NCBI RefSeq assembly: GCF_050315115.1
Contig: NZ_JBNPOJ010000009.1
Coordinates: forward strand, 1 to 63,090
Reading direction: 5' to 3'
DNA length: 63,090 nt
Source of the DNA: Peptoniphilus_A sp022767005
GTDB lineage: Bacteria > Bacillota > Clostridia > Tissierellales > Peptoniphilaceae
Part shown: piece after piece, positions 25,875 to 34,596 of the stretch
Layout: each line of letters begins with the position of its first letter
How positions within the stretch are numbered: position 1 is the first letter of the stretch
Notes under the pieces: model-generated
Databases searched by the model: none
What the model saw: only the letters and a program-made list of their open reading frames with translations
What the model was told of the DNA's origin: nothing
Program-made: the position numbers and the translations under genes

Positions 25875-27080
25875 TTATTTACTAAATTCAGATAAGATGT
25901 GATTCATCTTTTCAGCTTTTGTTCTCAAATAAAATTCATCATGTTTAGTTGAATGAATTTCAATTGGAACTCTTTCTTTTATGATCATTCCAAATTCTTG
26001 TAGTGAATAAACTTTGTCAGGGTTATTTGTTAAAAGTCTAAGTTCTTTAACACCAAGATCTTGTAAAATTTGTGCACCAGTGGAATAATCTCTTGCGTCT
26101 TCAGGGAAGCCAAGTGCCAAGTTTGCCTCTACTGTATCCATGCCTTTATCTTGTAAGGCATAGGCTCTAATTTTGTTTACAAGTCCAATGCCACGACCTT
26201 CTTGACGCATATAAAGAAGAATTCCTCTTCCTTCTTCATCAATTTTTTTCATGGCAAGATGAAGTTGATTGCCACAATCACATCTTGATGAGCCAAAGCA
26301 ATCTCCAGTTAGACATTCTGAGTGAACTCTCGTAAGTACATCCATGCCGTCGCCAATTTCACCCTTAACTAGAGCAATGTGGTGTTCGCCAGTAACTTTA
26401 TCAACGTAAGCATGTGCAATAAAGTCGCCAAACTTTGTTGGAAGTTTTGCTTCGGCAACCTTTTTCACGATTTTTTCATGTCTTTTTCTATAAAGTAAAA
26501 GTTCTTCTGTTGTTGTAATTTTCATGTCTAATTTTTTAGCGAGCATAAATAAATCTTCGCCTCGCATCATATGTCCATCATCTTGCATAATTTCGCAACA
26601 AAGCCCAACTTCTTTTAGACCTGCAATTTTTAAAAGGTCAACAGTTGCCTCAGTGTGTCCTCGTCTTACGAAAATGCCATCTTTTTTTGCAACTAAAGGA
26701 AACATATGACCAGGTCTTCTAAAATCTTCTGGTTTTGCATCTTCTTCAGTTAGTTTATTTGCAGTAAGGGCTCTTTCCCAAGCTGAAATTCCAGTTGTTG
26801 TGTCAATATGATCCACAGAAACTGTAAAAGCAGTTTCGTGATTGTCAGTATTATTGGCAACCATTTGATTTAATTTAAGTTTTTCAGCATAAGTTTTTGA
26901 CATTGGCATACAAATTAGTCCCTTTGCAAGAGATGCCATTGTGTTTAAACTTTCTCCAGTAGCAAATTCTGCAGCTTGAATCATATCGCCCTCATTTTCT
27001 CTACTGGGTTCATCTGTTACGATAATTATTTCGCCATTTTTTAAAGCTTCAACAACTTCTTCGATTGTGTTAACTTTCAT
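25875..27080 (-). CDS. ribBA: Bifunctional 3,4-DHBP synthase / GTP cyclohydrolase II
   Basis: A fused riboflavin enzyme of 401 residues. The RibB half (1-200) has SRENEGDM and RRGHTEATVDL. The RibA half (about 205-400) has the zinc site CLTGDCFGSSRCDC, RQEGRGIGL and a final GTP-binding region. It supplies both riboflavin precursors. GGAGAAAAA just before the ATG at 27080 fixes the start; a longer form from 27107 would overlap ribE. Confidence 0.95.
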   Translation of the reverse strand: MKVNTIEEVVEALKNGEIIIVTDEPSRENEGDMIQAAEFATGESLNTMASLAKGLICMPMSKTYAEKLKLNQMVANNTDNHETAFTVSVDHIDTTTGISAWERALTANKLTEEDAKPEDFRRPGHMFPLVAKKDGIFVRRGHTEATVDLLKIAGLKEVGLCCEIMQDDGHMMRGEDLFMLAKKLDMKITTTEELLLYRKRHEKIVKKVAEAKLPTKFGDFIAHAYVDKVTGEHHIALVKGEIGDGMDVLTRVHSECLTGDCFGSSRCDCGNQLHLAMKKIDEEGRGILLYMRQEGRGIGLVNKIRAYALQDKGMDTVEANLALGFPEDARDYSTGAQILQDLGVKELRLLTNNPDKVYSLQEFGMIIKERVPIEIHSTKHDEFYLRTKAEKMNHILSEFSK

Positions 27081-27096
27081 TTTTTCTCCTTTTAAA

Positions 27097-27741
27097 TTAA
27101 AATCCATTTTCTATTAAAAAATTTTTGGTTAATTTGCTTTCACTTTTTGTATTTACAAAATTGTAGACATAGCGACCAATTATGTCTGTCTCAATATTTA
27201 TTTTTTCGCTAATTTTTTTGTTTACAAGGTTTGTGTCTTTTATTGTCGTTGGAATAATAGAAACTTCAAAATAATTTTCGCCAATCTTTGAAACCGTTAG
27301 GCTAATGCCATCAAGGGCAATGGAACCCTTTTCGGCAATGTATTTAAAATTATCTGAAAGAAATTTTATTCTATATACAATTTCATTACCTCTTTTTAAA
27401 ATATTTATGATTTCGCCAACTCCATCCACATGACCTTGGACTATGTGACCGTCAAGCCTTTTTGATGGACTAAGTGCACGTTCTAGGTTTAAACTTTTGC
27501 CACTTTTTAAATCTTTAAAAGTTGTGGAATTTATTGTTTCAACCATGACTTCTGCCTTGTAAAAATCACTTCCAAGCTCTGTAACAGTTAGACATACACC
27601 ATTTGTTGCAATGGAGTCGCCTATTTTTGTGCCTTCCAAAACTTTTTGGCAAGATATTTTTAGTGTGTATAGGTCATTTCCCTTTTTTACATCACTAAGT
27701 TTTCCAACTTCTTCAATTATTCCCGTGAAAATTTTAATCAC
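27097..27741 (-). CDS. ribE: Riboflavin synthase alpha subunit
   Basis: A lumazine-dismutating enzyme of about 214 residues with two repeated lumazine-binding domains. The first begins IFTGIIEEVGKL with NGVCLTVTELG, the second begins HIVQGHVDGVGEI with DGISLTVSKIG. The start is uncertain: GTG at 27741 gives the normal family N-terminus, while a TTG at 27768 would overlap ribD by 35 bases; a GGAAGG site sits just before the GTG. Either way it is translationally close-coupled to ribD. Confidence 0.9.
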   Translation of the reverse strand: MIKIFTGIIEEVGKLSDVKKGNDLYTLKISCQKVLEGTKIGDSIATNGVCLTVTELGSDFYKAEVMVETINSTTFKDLKSGKSLNLERALSPSKRLDGHIVQGHVDGVGEIINILKRGNEIVYRIKFLSDNFKYIAEKGSIALDGISLTVSKIGENYFEVSIIPTTIKDTNLVNKKISEKINIETDIIGRYVYNFVNTKSESKLTKNFLIENGF

Positions 27742-28849
27742 ACCTTCCAGTAATAAGTATGTCGTCAAATAATTTTTCGCATTTCATGTCCTTTATCTTT
27801 ATTGCATCCCTTAAGTTTTCAATTTTTAAATCGCCAATTGCAGGAATGCCCTTTGAGCCAAGCAAAATTGGAGCCATAAAAATATAGAATTTATCCACTA
27901 AATTACTTTTTAGCATTTCTGCTGCTAAAGTCCTTCCACCTTCAAGCAAGATTGAAGAGATGTCGTAGTCCTTTAATTTTTCCATTAAGTCGATTAAATC
28001 AACTTTATTATTTTTTTCTTTGCAAATTAAAACTTCTACATTTTTCATTTTCTTTAGTTTTTCAAATTTTTCTTTATTAAAATTTTTTGTAGTTGCAATT
28101 ATTGCAATGGAATCTAAATCACTTGATAGCACCTTTGCATCTAAGGGAATCCTAAGTTTTGAATCTGTGATAATTCTTATTGGATTTACTCTGTATTTTC
28201 CATGACGAACATTTAACATTGGGTCGTCTACAATAACTGTTTCAATGCCAACCATTATGGCGTCAAGTTTTCCACGAAGTTCGTGGGAGTAGGACCTAGA
28301 AAATTCTGATGTAATCCATTTTGATTCACCTTTTTCAGTTGCAATTTTTCCATCTAGGGACATTCCAGATTTAAAAACAACAAAGGGTCTTTTCTTTTTT
28401 ATATAAGTAAAAAATCTCTCATTTAAACTTAGACATTCTTCAAGACATACGCCTTCTGTTATGAAAATTCCAGCATCTTCCAAAATTTTTATTCCCTTGC
28501 CAGAAACTTTTTCAAAGGGGTCTGTGGTTCCAATTACAACTCGCTTGATGCCTTCTTTCACAATTCTCATTGCACAGGGTGGAGTTTTTCCAAAGTGAGA
28601 GCAAGGTTCTAAATTTACATATAGAGTTGCACCTTTTATGTCTTCACCACGATTTTTTGCATCTTCTATTGCATTTATTTCTGCATGATTTTCACCAAAC
28701 TTTAAATGTGCACCTTCTCCAATTATTTTTTCATCTTTTACAATTACACAGCCGACTAGGGGATTAGTTTTTGTATGACCAATGCCCAACTTTGCAAGCT
28801 CTATTGCACGTTGCATATAAAAGCTGTCGTTAAAATTTTCTATATACAT
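27734..28849 (-). CDS. ribD: Bifunctional deaminase/reductase RibD
   Basis: A 371-residue enzyme for the second and third riboflavin steps. The zinc deaminase domain (1-145) has HAEINAIEDA and EPCSHFGKTPPC. The reductase domain (about 150-370) has FKSGMSLDGKIATEKGESKWI and ILLEGGRTLAAEML. GGAG five bases before the ATG at 28849 sets the start. It is the first gene after the FMN riboswitch terminator. Confidence 0.95.
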   Translation of the reverse strand: MYIENFNDSFYMQRAIELAKLGIGHTKTNPLVGCVIVKDEKIIGEGAHLKFGENHAEINAIEDAKNRGEDIKGATLYVNLEPCSHFGKTPPCAMRIVKEGIKRVVIGTTDPFEKVSGKGIKILEDAGIFITEGVCLEECLSLNERFFTYIKKKRPFVVFKSGMSLDGKIATEKGESKWITSEFSRSYSHELRGKLDAIMVGIETVIVDDPMLNVRHGKYRVNPIRIITDSKLRIPLDAKVLSSDLDSIAIIATTKNFNKEKFEKLKKMKNVEVLICKEKNNKVDLIDLMEKLKDYDISSILLEGGRTLAAEMLKSNLVDKFYIFMAPILLGSKGIPAIGDLKIENLRDAIKIKDMKCEKLFDDILITGRCD

Positions 28850-28861
28850 ATTATCTCCTAC

Positions 28862-28886
28862 AAAAAAAGAGCCCACGGAGGGCTCA
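28862..28886 (-). terminator. Riboswitch-controlled terminator before ribD
   Basis: On the minus strand GAGCCC-TCCGT-GGGCTC (28869-28885) is followed by seven T, between the FMN aptamer and the ribD ribosome binding site. Confidence 0.9.
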
Positions 28887-28900
28887 AAAATTTTAAAATT

Positions 28901-29005
28901 AATCTTCTTTCATCCAGACTATACTGTCGGTATTGGAATTGCACCAATTCAGCTTTCGCTCGCGGACTTTACCGCCGGTGAGGAATTTCGCCTCGCCCTG
29001 AAGAG
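28901..29005 (-). promoter_or_regulatory. FMN riboswitch (RFN element)
   Basis: Minus-strand sequence carries the RFN signature blocks CTTCAGGGCGAGGCGAAATT, CCGGCGGTAAAGTCCGCGAG, AGCTGAATTGGTGCAATTCC and ACCGACAGTATAGTCTGGAT in the correct order. FMN binding would favour the following terminator and shut off ribD-ribE-ribBA-ribH-HAD. Confidence 0.97.
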
Positions 29006-29025
29006 TTTTATTAACTTATGAATTT

Positions 29026-29053
29026 ATAATATCACTATGAATGCATTTGTCAA
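29026..29053 (-). promoter_or_regulatory. rib operon promoter
   Basis: Minus-strand TTGACA (29053-29048) and TATTAT (29031-29026) with a 16-base spacer lie just upstream of the RFN element. Confidence 0.7.
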
Positions 29054-29064
29054 GGAAAAGAAAA

Positions 29065-29601
29065 TCACTTTAATACACTATGTTTTTTAATAATTTTTAA
29101 AACAGCATCTAAAACTATATCCATATCTTTGTCGCTGTCGATTATATAATCCGCATACTCATCTAAATTTTCTAAAACAGAGAGCCTTTTTTCTATAACA
29201 CTTTCATCTTCACATCTCTTAATCATTCTTTTTTTCAAAATTTCCTTGGAACATTTTAAATAAATTGCAATAACATTTTTAAATTCTTTTTTTATAGCAA
29301 TGATTCCCTCTTTGTCTACAACAATTACACAATCACTTAAATCATTATTATTTTTTTCTAGGTCTTCTTTTAATGTAGAATAAAAATTTCCAGCATAGCA
29401 AGTTGAACCGATAAATAAATTTTTTTCTTCCATTTTTTTAAATTGAGATTTATCAATGAAATTGTAATCTACTCCATTAATTTCCCCTGGTCGAGGAGCT
29501 CTCGTGGTATAAGTTATTATTTTATTTAAGCCCTTTTTTGTAAGTTCCTCTCTAAGAGTGCTCTTGCCAGAGCCTGAATTTCCAAATATTAAATAAATCA
29601 T
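29065..29601 (-). CDS. Guanylate-kinase-like protein
   Basis: A 178-residue P-loop kinase of the guanylate kinase fold. The P-loop is FGNSGSGKST (6-15), and TYTTRAPRPGEINGVDYNFI matches the GMP-binding TTRxPRxGE region. It is divergent from canonical Gmk in length and in the later part, so it may be a second, specialised paralogue. AGGAGA precedes the ATG. It stands alone between the rib and pyr operons on the minus strand, divergent from pyrB. Confidence 0.7.
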   Translation of the reverse strand: MIYLIFGNSGSGKSTLREELTKKGLNKIITYTTRAPRPGEINGVDYNFIDKSQFKKMEEKNLFIGSTCYAGNFYSTLKEDLEKNNNDLSDCVIVVDKEGIIAIKKEFKNVIAIYLKCSKEILKKRMIKRCEDESVIEKRLSVLENLDEYADYIIDSDKDMDIVLDAVLKIIKKHSVLK

Positions 29602-29653
29602 AGCTTCTCCTTTAAATTTTATTATTACAAGTATAACATATATGTCAAGACAC

Positions 29654-29682
29654 TTTACAAATTATAATTTTTGAAGTAATAT
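29654..29682 (+). promoter_or_regulatory. pyr operon promoter
   Basis: TTTACA (29654-29659) and TAATAT (29677-29682), 17 bases apart, about 32 bases before the pyrB start. The short leader leaves no room for a PyrR attenuator. Confidence 0.65.
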
Positions 29683-29713
29683 AAAAAGGATAAAATATTA
29701 GATGGAGGTCAAG

Positions 29714-30625
29714 ATGAAACATTTAATAGAGCCACTAGATTTTACAACTGAAGAATACGAAGAAATTTTTAGTCTGGTTGATGACATTATCGCAAATCCT
29801 ATTCACTATTCCCATTTTTGCGAAAATAAGTTATTAGCCAGTCTTTTTTTTGAGCCATCGACTAGAACTAGACTTTCCTTTGAGACTGCAATGTTAAGAC
29901 TTGGAGGAGGAGTAATTGGATTTTCTGACGCAGGAGTTAGCTCATCAACAAAGGGCGAAACTCTCCTTGATACAATAAGAGTAATAGAAAATTACGCCGA
30001 TATATGTGCTATGAGACATCCCAAAGAAGGTGCTTCCCTTTTGGCATCAAAGGTAGTTACAAAAATGCCAATAATAAATGCAGGAGACGGAGGTCATTTT
30101 CATCCGACACAGACCTTGGCAGATTTAATAACAATTAGACATTATAAAAAGTCCTTTGACAATTTAACTGTGGGACTTTGCGGTGATTTAAAATTTGGAA
30201 GGACAATTCACTCCCTTGTAAGAGCCTTAAATCGCTACGAAAATGTTAAATTTGTATTTATTTCTCCAGAAGAATTGAAGATGCCAGAGCCCTTTAAAAA
30301 TTTTATAGACAAAGAAAATTATTATGAAACAAGAGATCTTATGAGCGTAATTCCTAATTTAGACATTCTTTATATGTCAAGGGTACAAAAGGAAAGATTT
30401 GTTTCATCAGATGAATACGAAAGATTAAAGGACTACTATATACTAACAGAAGAAAAATTAAAATCAGCAAGAGATGACATGATAATTCTTCACCCACTTC
30501 CAAGAGTAAATGAAATTGCACCTGAAGTGGACAAAGATCCTAGAGCAGTTTATTTTGAACAAACGAAATTTGGAATGTATGGCAGAATGGCACTTATTAT
30601 AAAACTTTTGGAGGCTGCAAAATGA
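29714..30625 (+). CDS. pyrB: Aspartate carbamoyltransferase catalytic chain
   Basis: A 303-residue enzyme forming carbamoylaspartate, the first committed pyrimidine step. The carbamoyl phosphate site is FFEPSTRTRLSFETAM, and AGDGGHFHPTQTLADL, SRVQKERF and LHPLPRVNEI follow. The start at 29714 has GGAGG upstream; the ATG at 29702 contains that site. pyrI overlaps by four bases, so an E. coli-type holoenzyme is expected. Confidence 0.96.
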   Translation: MKHLIEPLDFTTEEYEEIFSLVDDIIANPIHYSHFCENKLLASLFFEPSTRTRLSFETAMLRLGGGVIGFSDAGVSSSTKGETLLDTIRVIENYADICAMRHPKEGASLLASKVVTKMPIINAGDGGHFHPTQTLADLITIRHYKKSFDNLTVGLCGDLKFGRTIHSLVRALNRYENVKFVFISPEELKMPEPFKNFIDKENYYETRDLMSVIPNLDILYMSRVQKERFVSSDEYERLKDYYILTEEKLKSARDDMIILHPLPRVNEIAPEVDKDPRAVYFEQTKFGMYGRMALIIKLLEAAK

Positions 30626-31053
30626 TAAATGTTTCAAAAATAAAAAAAGGTATTGTCCTAGATCACATTGAAGCAGGCCGTGCTCATGTACTTTACAAGG
30701 CTTTAGAGTTAGAAAAAGTTACAGATGCAGTTGTTCTAATGCAAAATATTTTTTCTACTTCCATGGGCAAAAAAGATTTAATAAAAATAGAAACAGATTA
30801 CAATTTAGATTTCACAGTCTTGGGGCTTATTGCACCTCACACTACTGTGAATTTCATAGAAGATGGCGAAAGAGTGAAAAAAATTCGCATGGAAATGCCT
30901 GAAGTTGTGGAAGGTGTTTTAAAATGCAAAAACCCAAGATGTATTTCAAATAGCGAAAGAGAAATTGCAGGACACAAATTTTATTTATACAACAGAGATA
31001 AAAAGGAATACAGGTGCGAATATTGCGATACAGTAACCATTTATGGAGAGTAA
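30622..31053 (+). CDS. pyrI: Aspartate carbamoyltransferase regulatory chain
   Basis: A 143-residue regulatory subunit. The nucleotide-binding N-terminal domain begins KKGIVLDHIEAGRA, and the C-terminal zinc domain has cysteines in CKNPRCIS and CEYCDT that bind the catalytic chain. It overlaps pyrB by four bases (ATGA). With PyrI present, feedback by CTP/ATP is expected at the enzyme level, consistent with no visible RNA attenuator. Confidence 0.95.
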   Translation: MINVSKIKKGIVLDHIEAGRAHVLYKALELEKVTDAVVLMQNIFSTSMGKKDLIKIETDYNLDFTVLGLIAPHTTVNFIEDGERVKKIRMEMPEVVEGVLKCKNPRCISNSEREIAGHKFYLYNRDKKEYRCEYCDTVTIYGE

Positions 31054-31054
31054 A

Positions 31055-31756
31055 ATGGCAAAGATTTTAGAAAATAGAAGTATATGTAAAAATTATTTTA
31101 TACTTAGAACAGATTTAGATATTAAAGTTTATCCAGGACAATTTTTTATGCTAAGAGCTTGGGAAAATTACCCAACACTTTCTAGGCCAATTTCTGTCTA
31201 CGATTTTACAGATGGAGTAGATTTTTTAATAGAAAAAAAAGGAATTGGAACAGAAATTCTTGAAAAATTAAAAGTAGGGGACGACATAAAACTATACGGT
31301 CCTTTTGGAAACACTTTTTACACAAATGTCGATGAAGTTGCTCTAGTTGGCGGTGGCGTTGGAGTTGCTCCTTTTCATTATTTAATTAAAGAAATTCAAA
31401 AATTAAAGCCCAAATCAAAAATTACACTATACATTGGAGAGAGAGAAGAACTTGAACTTGAAAAGTGTTTTGAAGATGTAAATTGCGACATAAAAGTGAA
31501 AAAGGGCGGGTTTATAACCGATATTATTAATTTTGAAAGCCATAAATTAATCTACGCTTGTGGACCAGAAATTATGATGAAAAAAGTTGTGGAACTTGCC
31601 AAAGCTCACAATATAAAAACTTACGTTTCTCTCGAAAAGAGAATGGGATGTGGCGTTGGTGCATGTCTTTCTTGCAGCTGCGAAACAAAAGAGGGAAGAA
31701 AGAGATCTTGTAAAGAAGGACCTATTTTTGACGGGAGTGATTTAATTGAGTTCTAG
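31055..31756 (+). CDS. pyrK: Dihydroorotate dehydrogenase electron transfer subunit
   Basis: A 233-residue FAD and 2Fe-2S protein passing electrons from PyrD to NAD+. Seen: FAD region LSRPISVYD, the NAD region LVGGGVGVAPFHYL and the cluster ligands CGVGACLSCSC with a later RSC. GGAGAG before the ATG at 31055 sets the start. It overlaps pyrD by 11 bases. Confidence 0.94.
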   Translation: MAKILENRSICKNYFILRTDLDIKVYPGQFFMLRAWENYPTLSRPISVYDFTDGVDFLIEKKGIGTEILEKLKVGDDIKLYGPFGNTFYTNVDEVALVGGGVGVAPFHYLIKEIQKLKPKSKITLYIGEREELELEKCFEDVNCDIKVKKGGFITDIINFESHKLIYACGPEIMMKKVVELAKAHNIKTYVSLEKRMGCGVGACLSCSCETKEGRKRSCKEGPIFDGSDLIEF

Positions 31757-32651
31757 AACGGAAATAAATTTAGCGGGCATAAAATTAAAAAATCCAATAA
31801 TCATGGCAAGTGGAACCTATGGCTACGGTGAAGAATTTAAGACTTTTTACGAACCAAAAATTCTTGGGGCAGTTTCATCAAAGGGCATCACGAGACATCC
31901 AAAAAAGGGAAATGAAGGTATAAGAATTTGGGAGACGCCTTCAGGAATTTTAAATTCCATTGGACTTGAAAATCCTGGAGTTGAAGAATTTGTCAAAGAA
32001 AAAATTTATTCAATGCAAAAGCTAGGTACAGAAATTTTTGTAAATTTAGGTGGAAACACCATTGAAGAATACATTGAATCGGCAAAAATCTTAAATGACT
32101 ATGAATTTGCAGCAATTGAACTTAATATTTCTTGTCCAAATGTAAAAGAAGGCGGAATGGCTTTTGGAATGGATAAAGAATCGGCAGCAAAAGTTGTAAG
32201 AGAAGTCATGAAAGTAACAAATAAAAAAGTTTTTGTAAAACTTTCTCCAAACGCAGGCGATATTGTGGGAATTGCAAAGTCTGTGGAAGCAGAAGGGGCA
32301 ACGGGACTATCTCTGATAAATACAATTCTTGGAATGGCAATCGACTTTGATAGAGAAGAAATTGTATTCAAAAATACTTATGCAGGGCTTTCAGGTGCAG
32401 CAGTAAAACCAATTGCACTGAGAATGGTTCATCAAATAGCAAGAGCAGTAGACATTCCAATAATTGGCATGGGTGGAATCACAAATTATAAAGATGTACT
32501 TGAATTTTTAATGGCAGGAGCAACAGCAGTTGAAGTTGGAACTTATAATTTTATGAATCCAAATGCAGGTGCAGAGATAATAAATGATCTCGAAAAATAT
32601 TTAGAAGAGAAAAATAAAAATATAAAGGATTACATTAAAAAATTAGTTTAA
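31746..32651 (+). CDS. pyrD: Dihydroorotate dehydrogenase B catalytic subunit
   Basis: A 301-residue FMN enzyme oxidising dihydroorotate to orotate with PyrK. Motifs are MASGTYGYGEE, LNISCPNVKEGG (active-site cysteine), VKLSPNAGD and IGMGGITNYKDVLEFLMAGA. The start is TTG at 31746 with GGGAG eight bases upstream. pyrC, pyrE and pyrF are not in this window. Confidence 0.95.
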   Translation: MSSRTEINLAGIKLKNPIIMASGTYGYGEEFKTFYEPKILGAVSSKGITRHPKKGNEGIRIWETPSGILNSIGLENPGVEEFVKEKIYSMQKLGTEIFVNLGGNTIEEYIESAKILNDYEFAAIELNISCPNVKEGGMAFGMDKESAAKVVREVMKVTNKKVFVKLSPNAGDIVGIAKSVEAEGATGLSLINTILGMAIDFDREEIVFKNTYAGLSGAAVKPIALRMVHQIARAVDIPIIGMGGITNYKDVLEFLMAGATAVEVGTYNFMNPNAGAEIINDLEKYLEEKNKNIKDYIKKLV

Positions 32652-32658
32652 AGATAAA

Positions 32659-32687
32659 GGCTTTCTAGGGTTTAGAAAGTCTTTTTT
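32659..32687 (+). terminator. Terminator after pyrD
   Basis: GGCTTTCTA (32659-32667) pairs with TAGAAAGTC (32673-32681), then six T. Confidence 0.85.
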
Positions 32688-32723
32688 GTGGTAACTATAT
32701 AGTACAATAAAGGAGGTGCCAAT

Positions 32724-33848
32724 ATGTTTAATTTATATAAAGATATATATGATGCTCAAATTAATTTATTAAAATCTTTTAATCAGGGAAATGAAAGAAA
32801 TGATAAGGAAAAATTAAGTCTTGAAGATTATTTTAGAGAAATGGCAAGAATAAATGAAAAAATGGTGGATAATATTTATGATATCCCCAAAAAATACATG
32901 GACGAAGTGGCAAAACTCAACCCTTTTCAAGGTAATTTTAGCGAGAGTATGAAGGGACTTTTTGAAGTTAATCCATATTTCGAAAATTTTATGAATTTTC
33001 AAAAATTTTTCGCCGATAATTTAAGAGAACCAAGTAAAGTTTACAGCGATTTTATGAATAATTTTAAAAATTATTTTCCAATGCTAAGTGCAAATGGAAA
33101 ATTTATGGAAGATTATAGTAGTGCAGCCAAAGAACTATTTAATAGTTACAATAAATACCAAGAAAATTATATGAATATTTTTATGCCAGAATCTATGAGA
33201 GAAAGAGCAAAAGAAATTATGAACTTTAACCAAAAAGTTTTTGGCAACTTTAACTTTATGATTCCAAAATTTGGAAATATGCCTTTTATGACTGAAGGAT
33301 TTTTTGGTAAAATTGATTATTTCAAAAATATGGAAAAATTTTCCAATCAAATGTTAAAAAATTTGGAAGAATATGAAAAGTTATTTGGCGACAATAATTA
33401 TTTTGCAAGCACTTCAGAAGTTTTGAAATTTCAAAAAGCTTTCATAGAAAAATCTATGAAGTATTTTGAAGTTTACCTTAGCTATTACAAAGATATTTAT
33501 GTTGAAATCGCAAAAATTTCTGAATTTACTTTTGAAAAATATAAAAGTGATTTGGAAGAACTAGCACAAAAGAAAGATCCGCAAGAAGTTTATGACTTCT
33601 TTGAAGAAAAAACAAAGGAACAATACAAAAAATTATTTGATGTAGACAAATTTAAAGAAATTTACAGAAAAGCAGAAGAAGAGACAAAAACACTTCGAGA
33701 AGAATTATTTAAAATAAATATGGATTATATGAATTTTGTAGAACCATCAAGCAAAGAAGATGTAAAGGACTTAAAAGAACAAATAACAAAAATGTCCAAT
33801 AAAATTGACAGTTTAAACAAGGAAATAGATAGACTAAAAAGCAAATAA
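32724..33848 (+). CDS. PhaE/phasin-like coiled-coil protein
   Basis: A 374-residue soluble, helix-rich protein without a signal peptide or catalytic motif, rich in F, K, E, N and M. The last 37 residues (VEPSSKEDVKDLKEQ... then heptads) resemble the C-terminal motif of PhaE, PhaM and related granule-associated proteins. In PhaE a proline-containing turn is followed by EVxxLxxxVxxLxxxV repeats. Class III polyhydroxyalkanoate synthases need PhaE with PhaC, but no phaC gene is in the window. AAGGAGGTGCC precedes the ATG, the strongest ribosome binding site nearby. It is monocistronic. The PhaE relation is a judgement from sequence character, not a search result. Confidence 0.5.
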   Translation: MFNLYKDIYDAQINLLKSFNQGNERNDKEKLSLEDYFREMARINEKMVDNIYDIPKKYMDEVAKLNPFQGNFSESMKGLFEVNPYFENFMNFQKFFADNLREPSKVYSDFMNNFKNYFPMLSANGKFMEDYSSAAKELFNSYNKYQENYMNIFMPESMRERAKEIMNFNQKVFGNFNFMIPKFGNMPFMTEGFFGKIDYFKNMEKFSNQMLKNLEEYEKLFGDNNYFASTSEVLKFQKAFIEKSMKYFEVYLSYYKDIYVEIAKISEFTFEKYKSDLEELAQKKDPQEVYDFFEEKTKEQYKKLFDVDKFKEIYRKAEEETKTLREELFKINMDYMNFVEPSSKEDVKDLKEQITKMSNKIDSLNKEIDRLKSK

Positions 33849-33898
33849 AATTTAAAAAGATAATATACTTATTAAAAAGCAAATATTTGGTATAAATC

Positions 33899-33923
33899 AA
33901 TCTCGACGCAAGTCGAGATTTTT
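33899..33923 (+). terminator. Terminator after the PhaE-like gene
   Basis: ATCTCGAC (to 33907), loop GCAA, GTCGAGAT (33912-33919), then T. Confidence 0.85.
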
Positions 33924-34092
33924 ACTTTAGTGTAATTTCGATAAAAGAGCAAAACTATTATTTAAAATGGATTAATAATTTATTTTGGTAAAATATTGTT
34001 TTAATTTTAGTGAAATTCCTATATAATATTAGCATATTATCTAGTAAAAATTTTGGGAAAAATTTATTGAGATAATAAATATTAATAAGGAG

Positions 34093-34313
34093 ATGATTTT
34101 ATAGATTTATTATGAATTTCAAATTAAAGCATTTTATCTATTGATAAGTATTTCGTTATTATTTTTTTGGTATGTCTATCTTTTCAAAACAAAAAAACAA
34201 AGGAGCTAAATATTTCCCAAAATAAGATTAATTTAGTAATGAAATACTATGTTATTTTTATATAGTTTATTAGTTTTGTTATAATTGGTTTTATTATAAT
34301 ATTGTACAAATAA
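34093..34313 (+). pseudogene. Decayed small membrane-protein gene(s)
   Basis: After TATAAT and an AAGGAG site the frame opened at ATG 34093 meets TAG at codon 4, then continues as a hydrophobic, KTKKQRS-ended peptide to 34209. A second frame (34128-34313) reads hydrophobic sequence, passes ATG 34239 and is interrupted by TAG at 34263. Together these look like a membrane-protein gene broken by frameshift and stops. No family recognised; chance open frames in AT-rich DNA are possible. Confidence 0.35.
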
Positions 34314-34561
34314 TTTGAGTACAAAGATCATGATTTATATTTTAAGTAGAAAGTTAATTTCATTATAAGTTTAAGACAGTTGACTTTAATTATAAATATC
34401 TTGATTTATTAAATTTGATAACTTTTTATAAATTTAACATTAAGAATTATTTGAGCATTAATGTCTGACATAAATATTATTATGGAAATGGTTTTTAACA
34501 GATTTTTATTAAAAAGAGTACATACAGGTATACTAAAAGCAAGAAGAATGAAAACTTTTTG

Positions 34562-34590
34562 TTGACAATTAGTAAATGTATACTTATAAC
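34562..34590 (+). promoter_or_regulatory. Near-consensus promoter upstream of the GltS-type gene
   Basis: TTGACA (34562-34567) and TATAAC (34585-34590), spaced 17 bases, predict a start near 34597. The next intact gene begins at 35043, giving an unusually long leader of about 446 bases. Confidence 0.7.
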
Positions 34591-34596
34591 TGTTTT

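Noticed and set aside
26524..26709. Plus-strand open frames inside ribBA, ribD and other long genes.
   Set aside because: They lie opposite strongly conserved coding sequence and lack ribosome binding sites; they are shadows of the real genes.
34093..34313. Two hydrophobic frames interrupted by TAG could suggest amber read-through.
   Set aside because: No pyrrolysine or suppressor genes are seen and a frameshift is also needed; decay or chance in AT-rich DNA is simpler.
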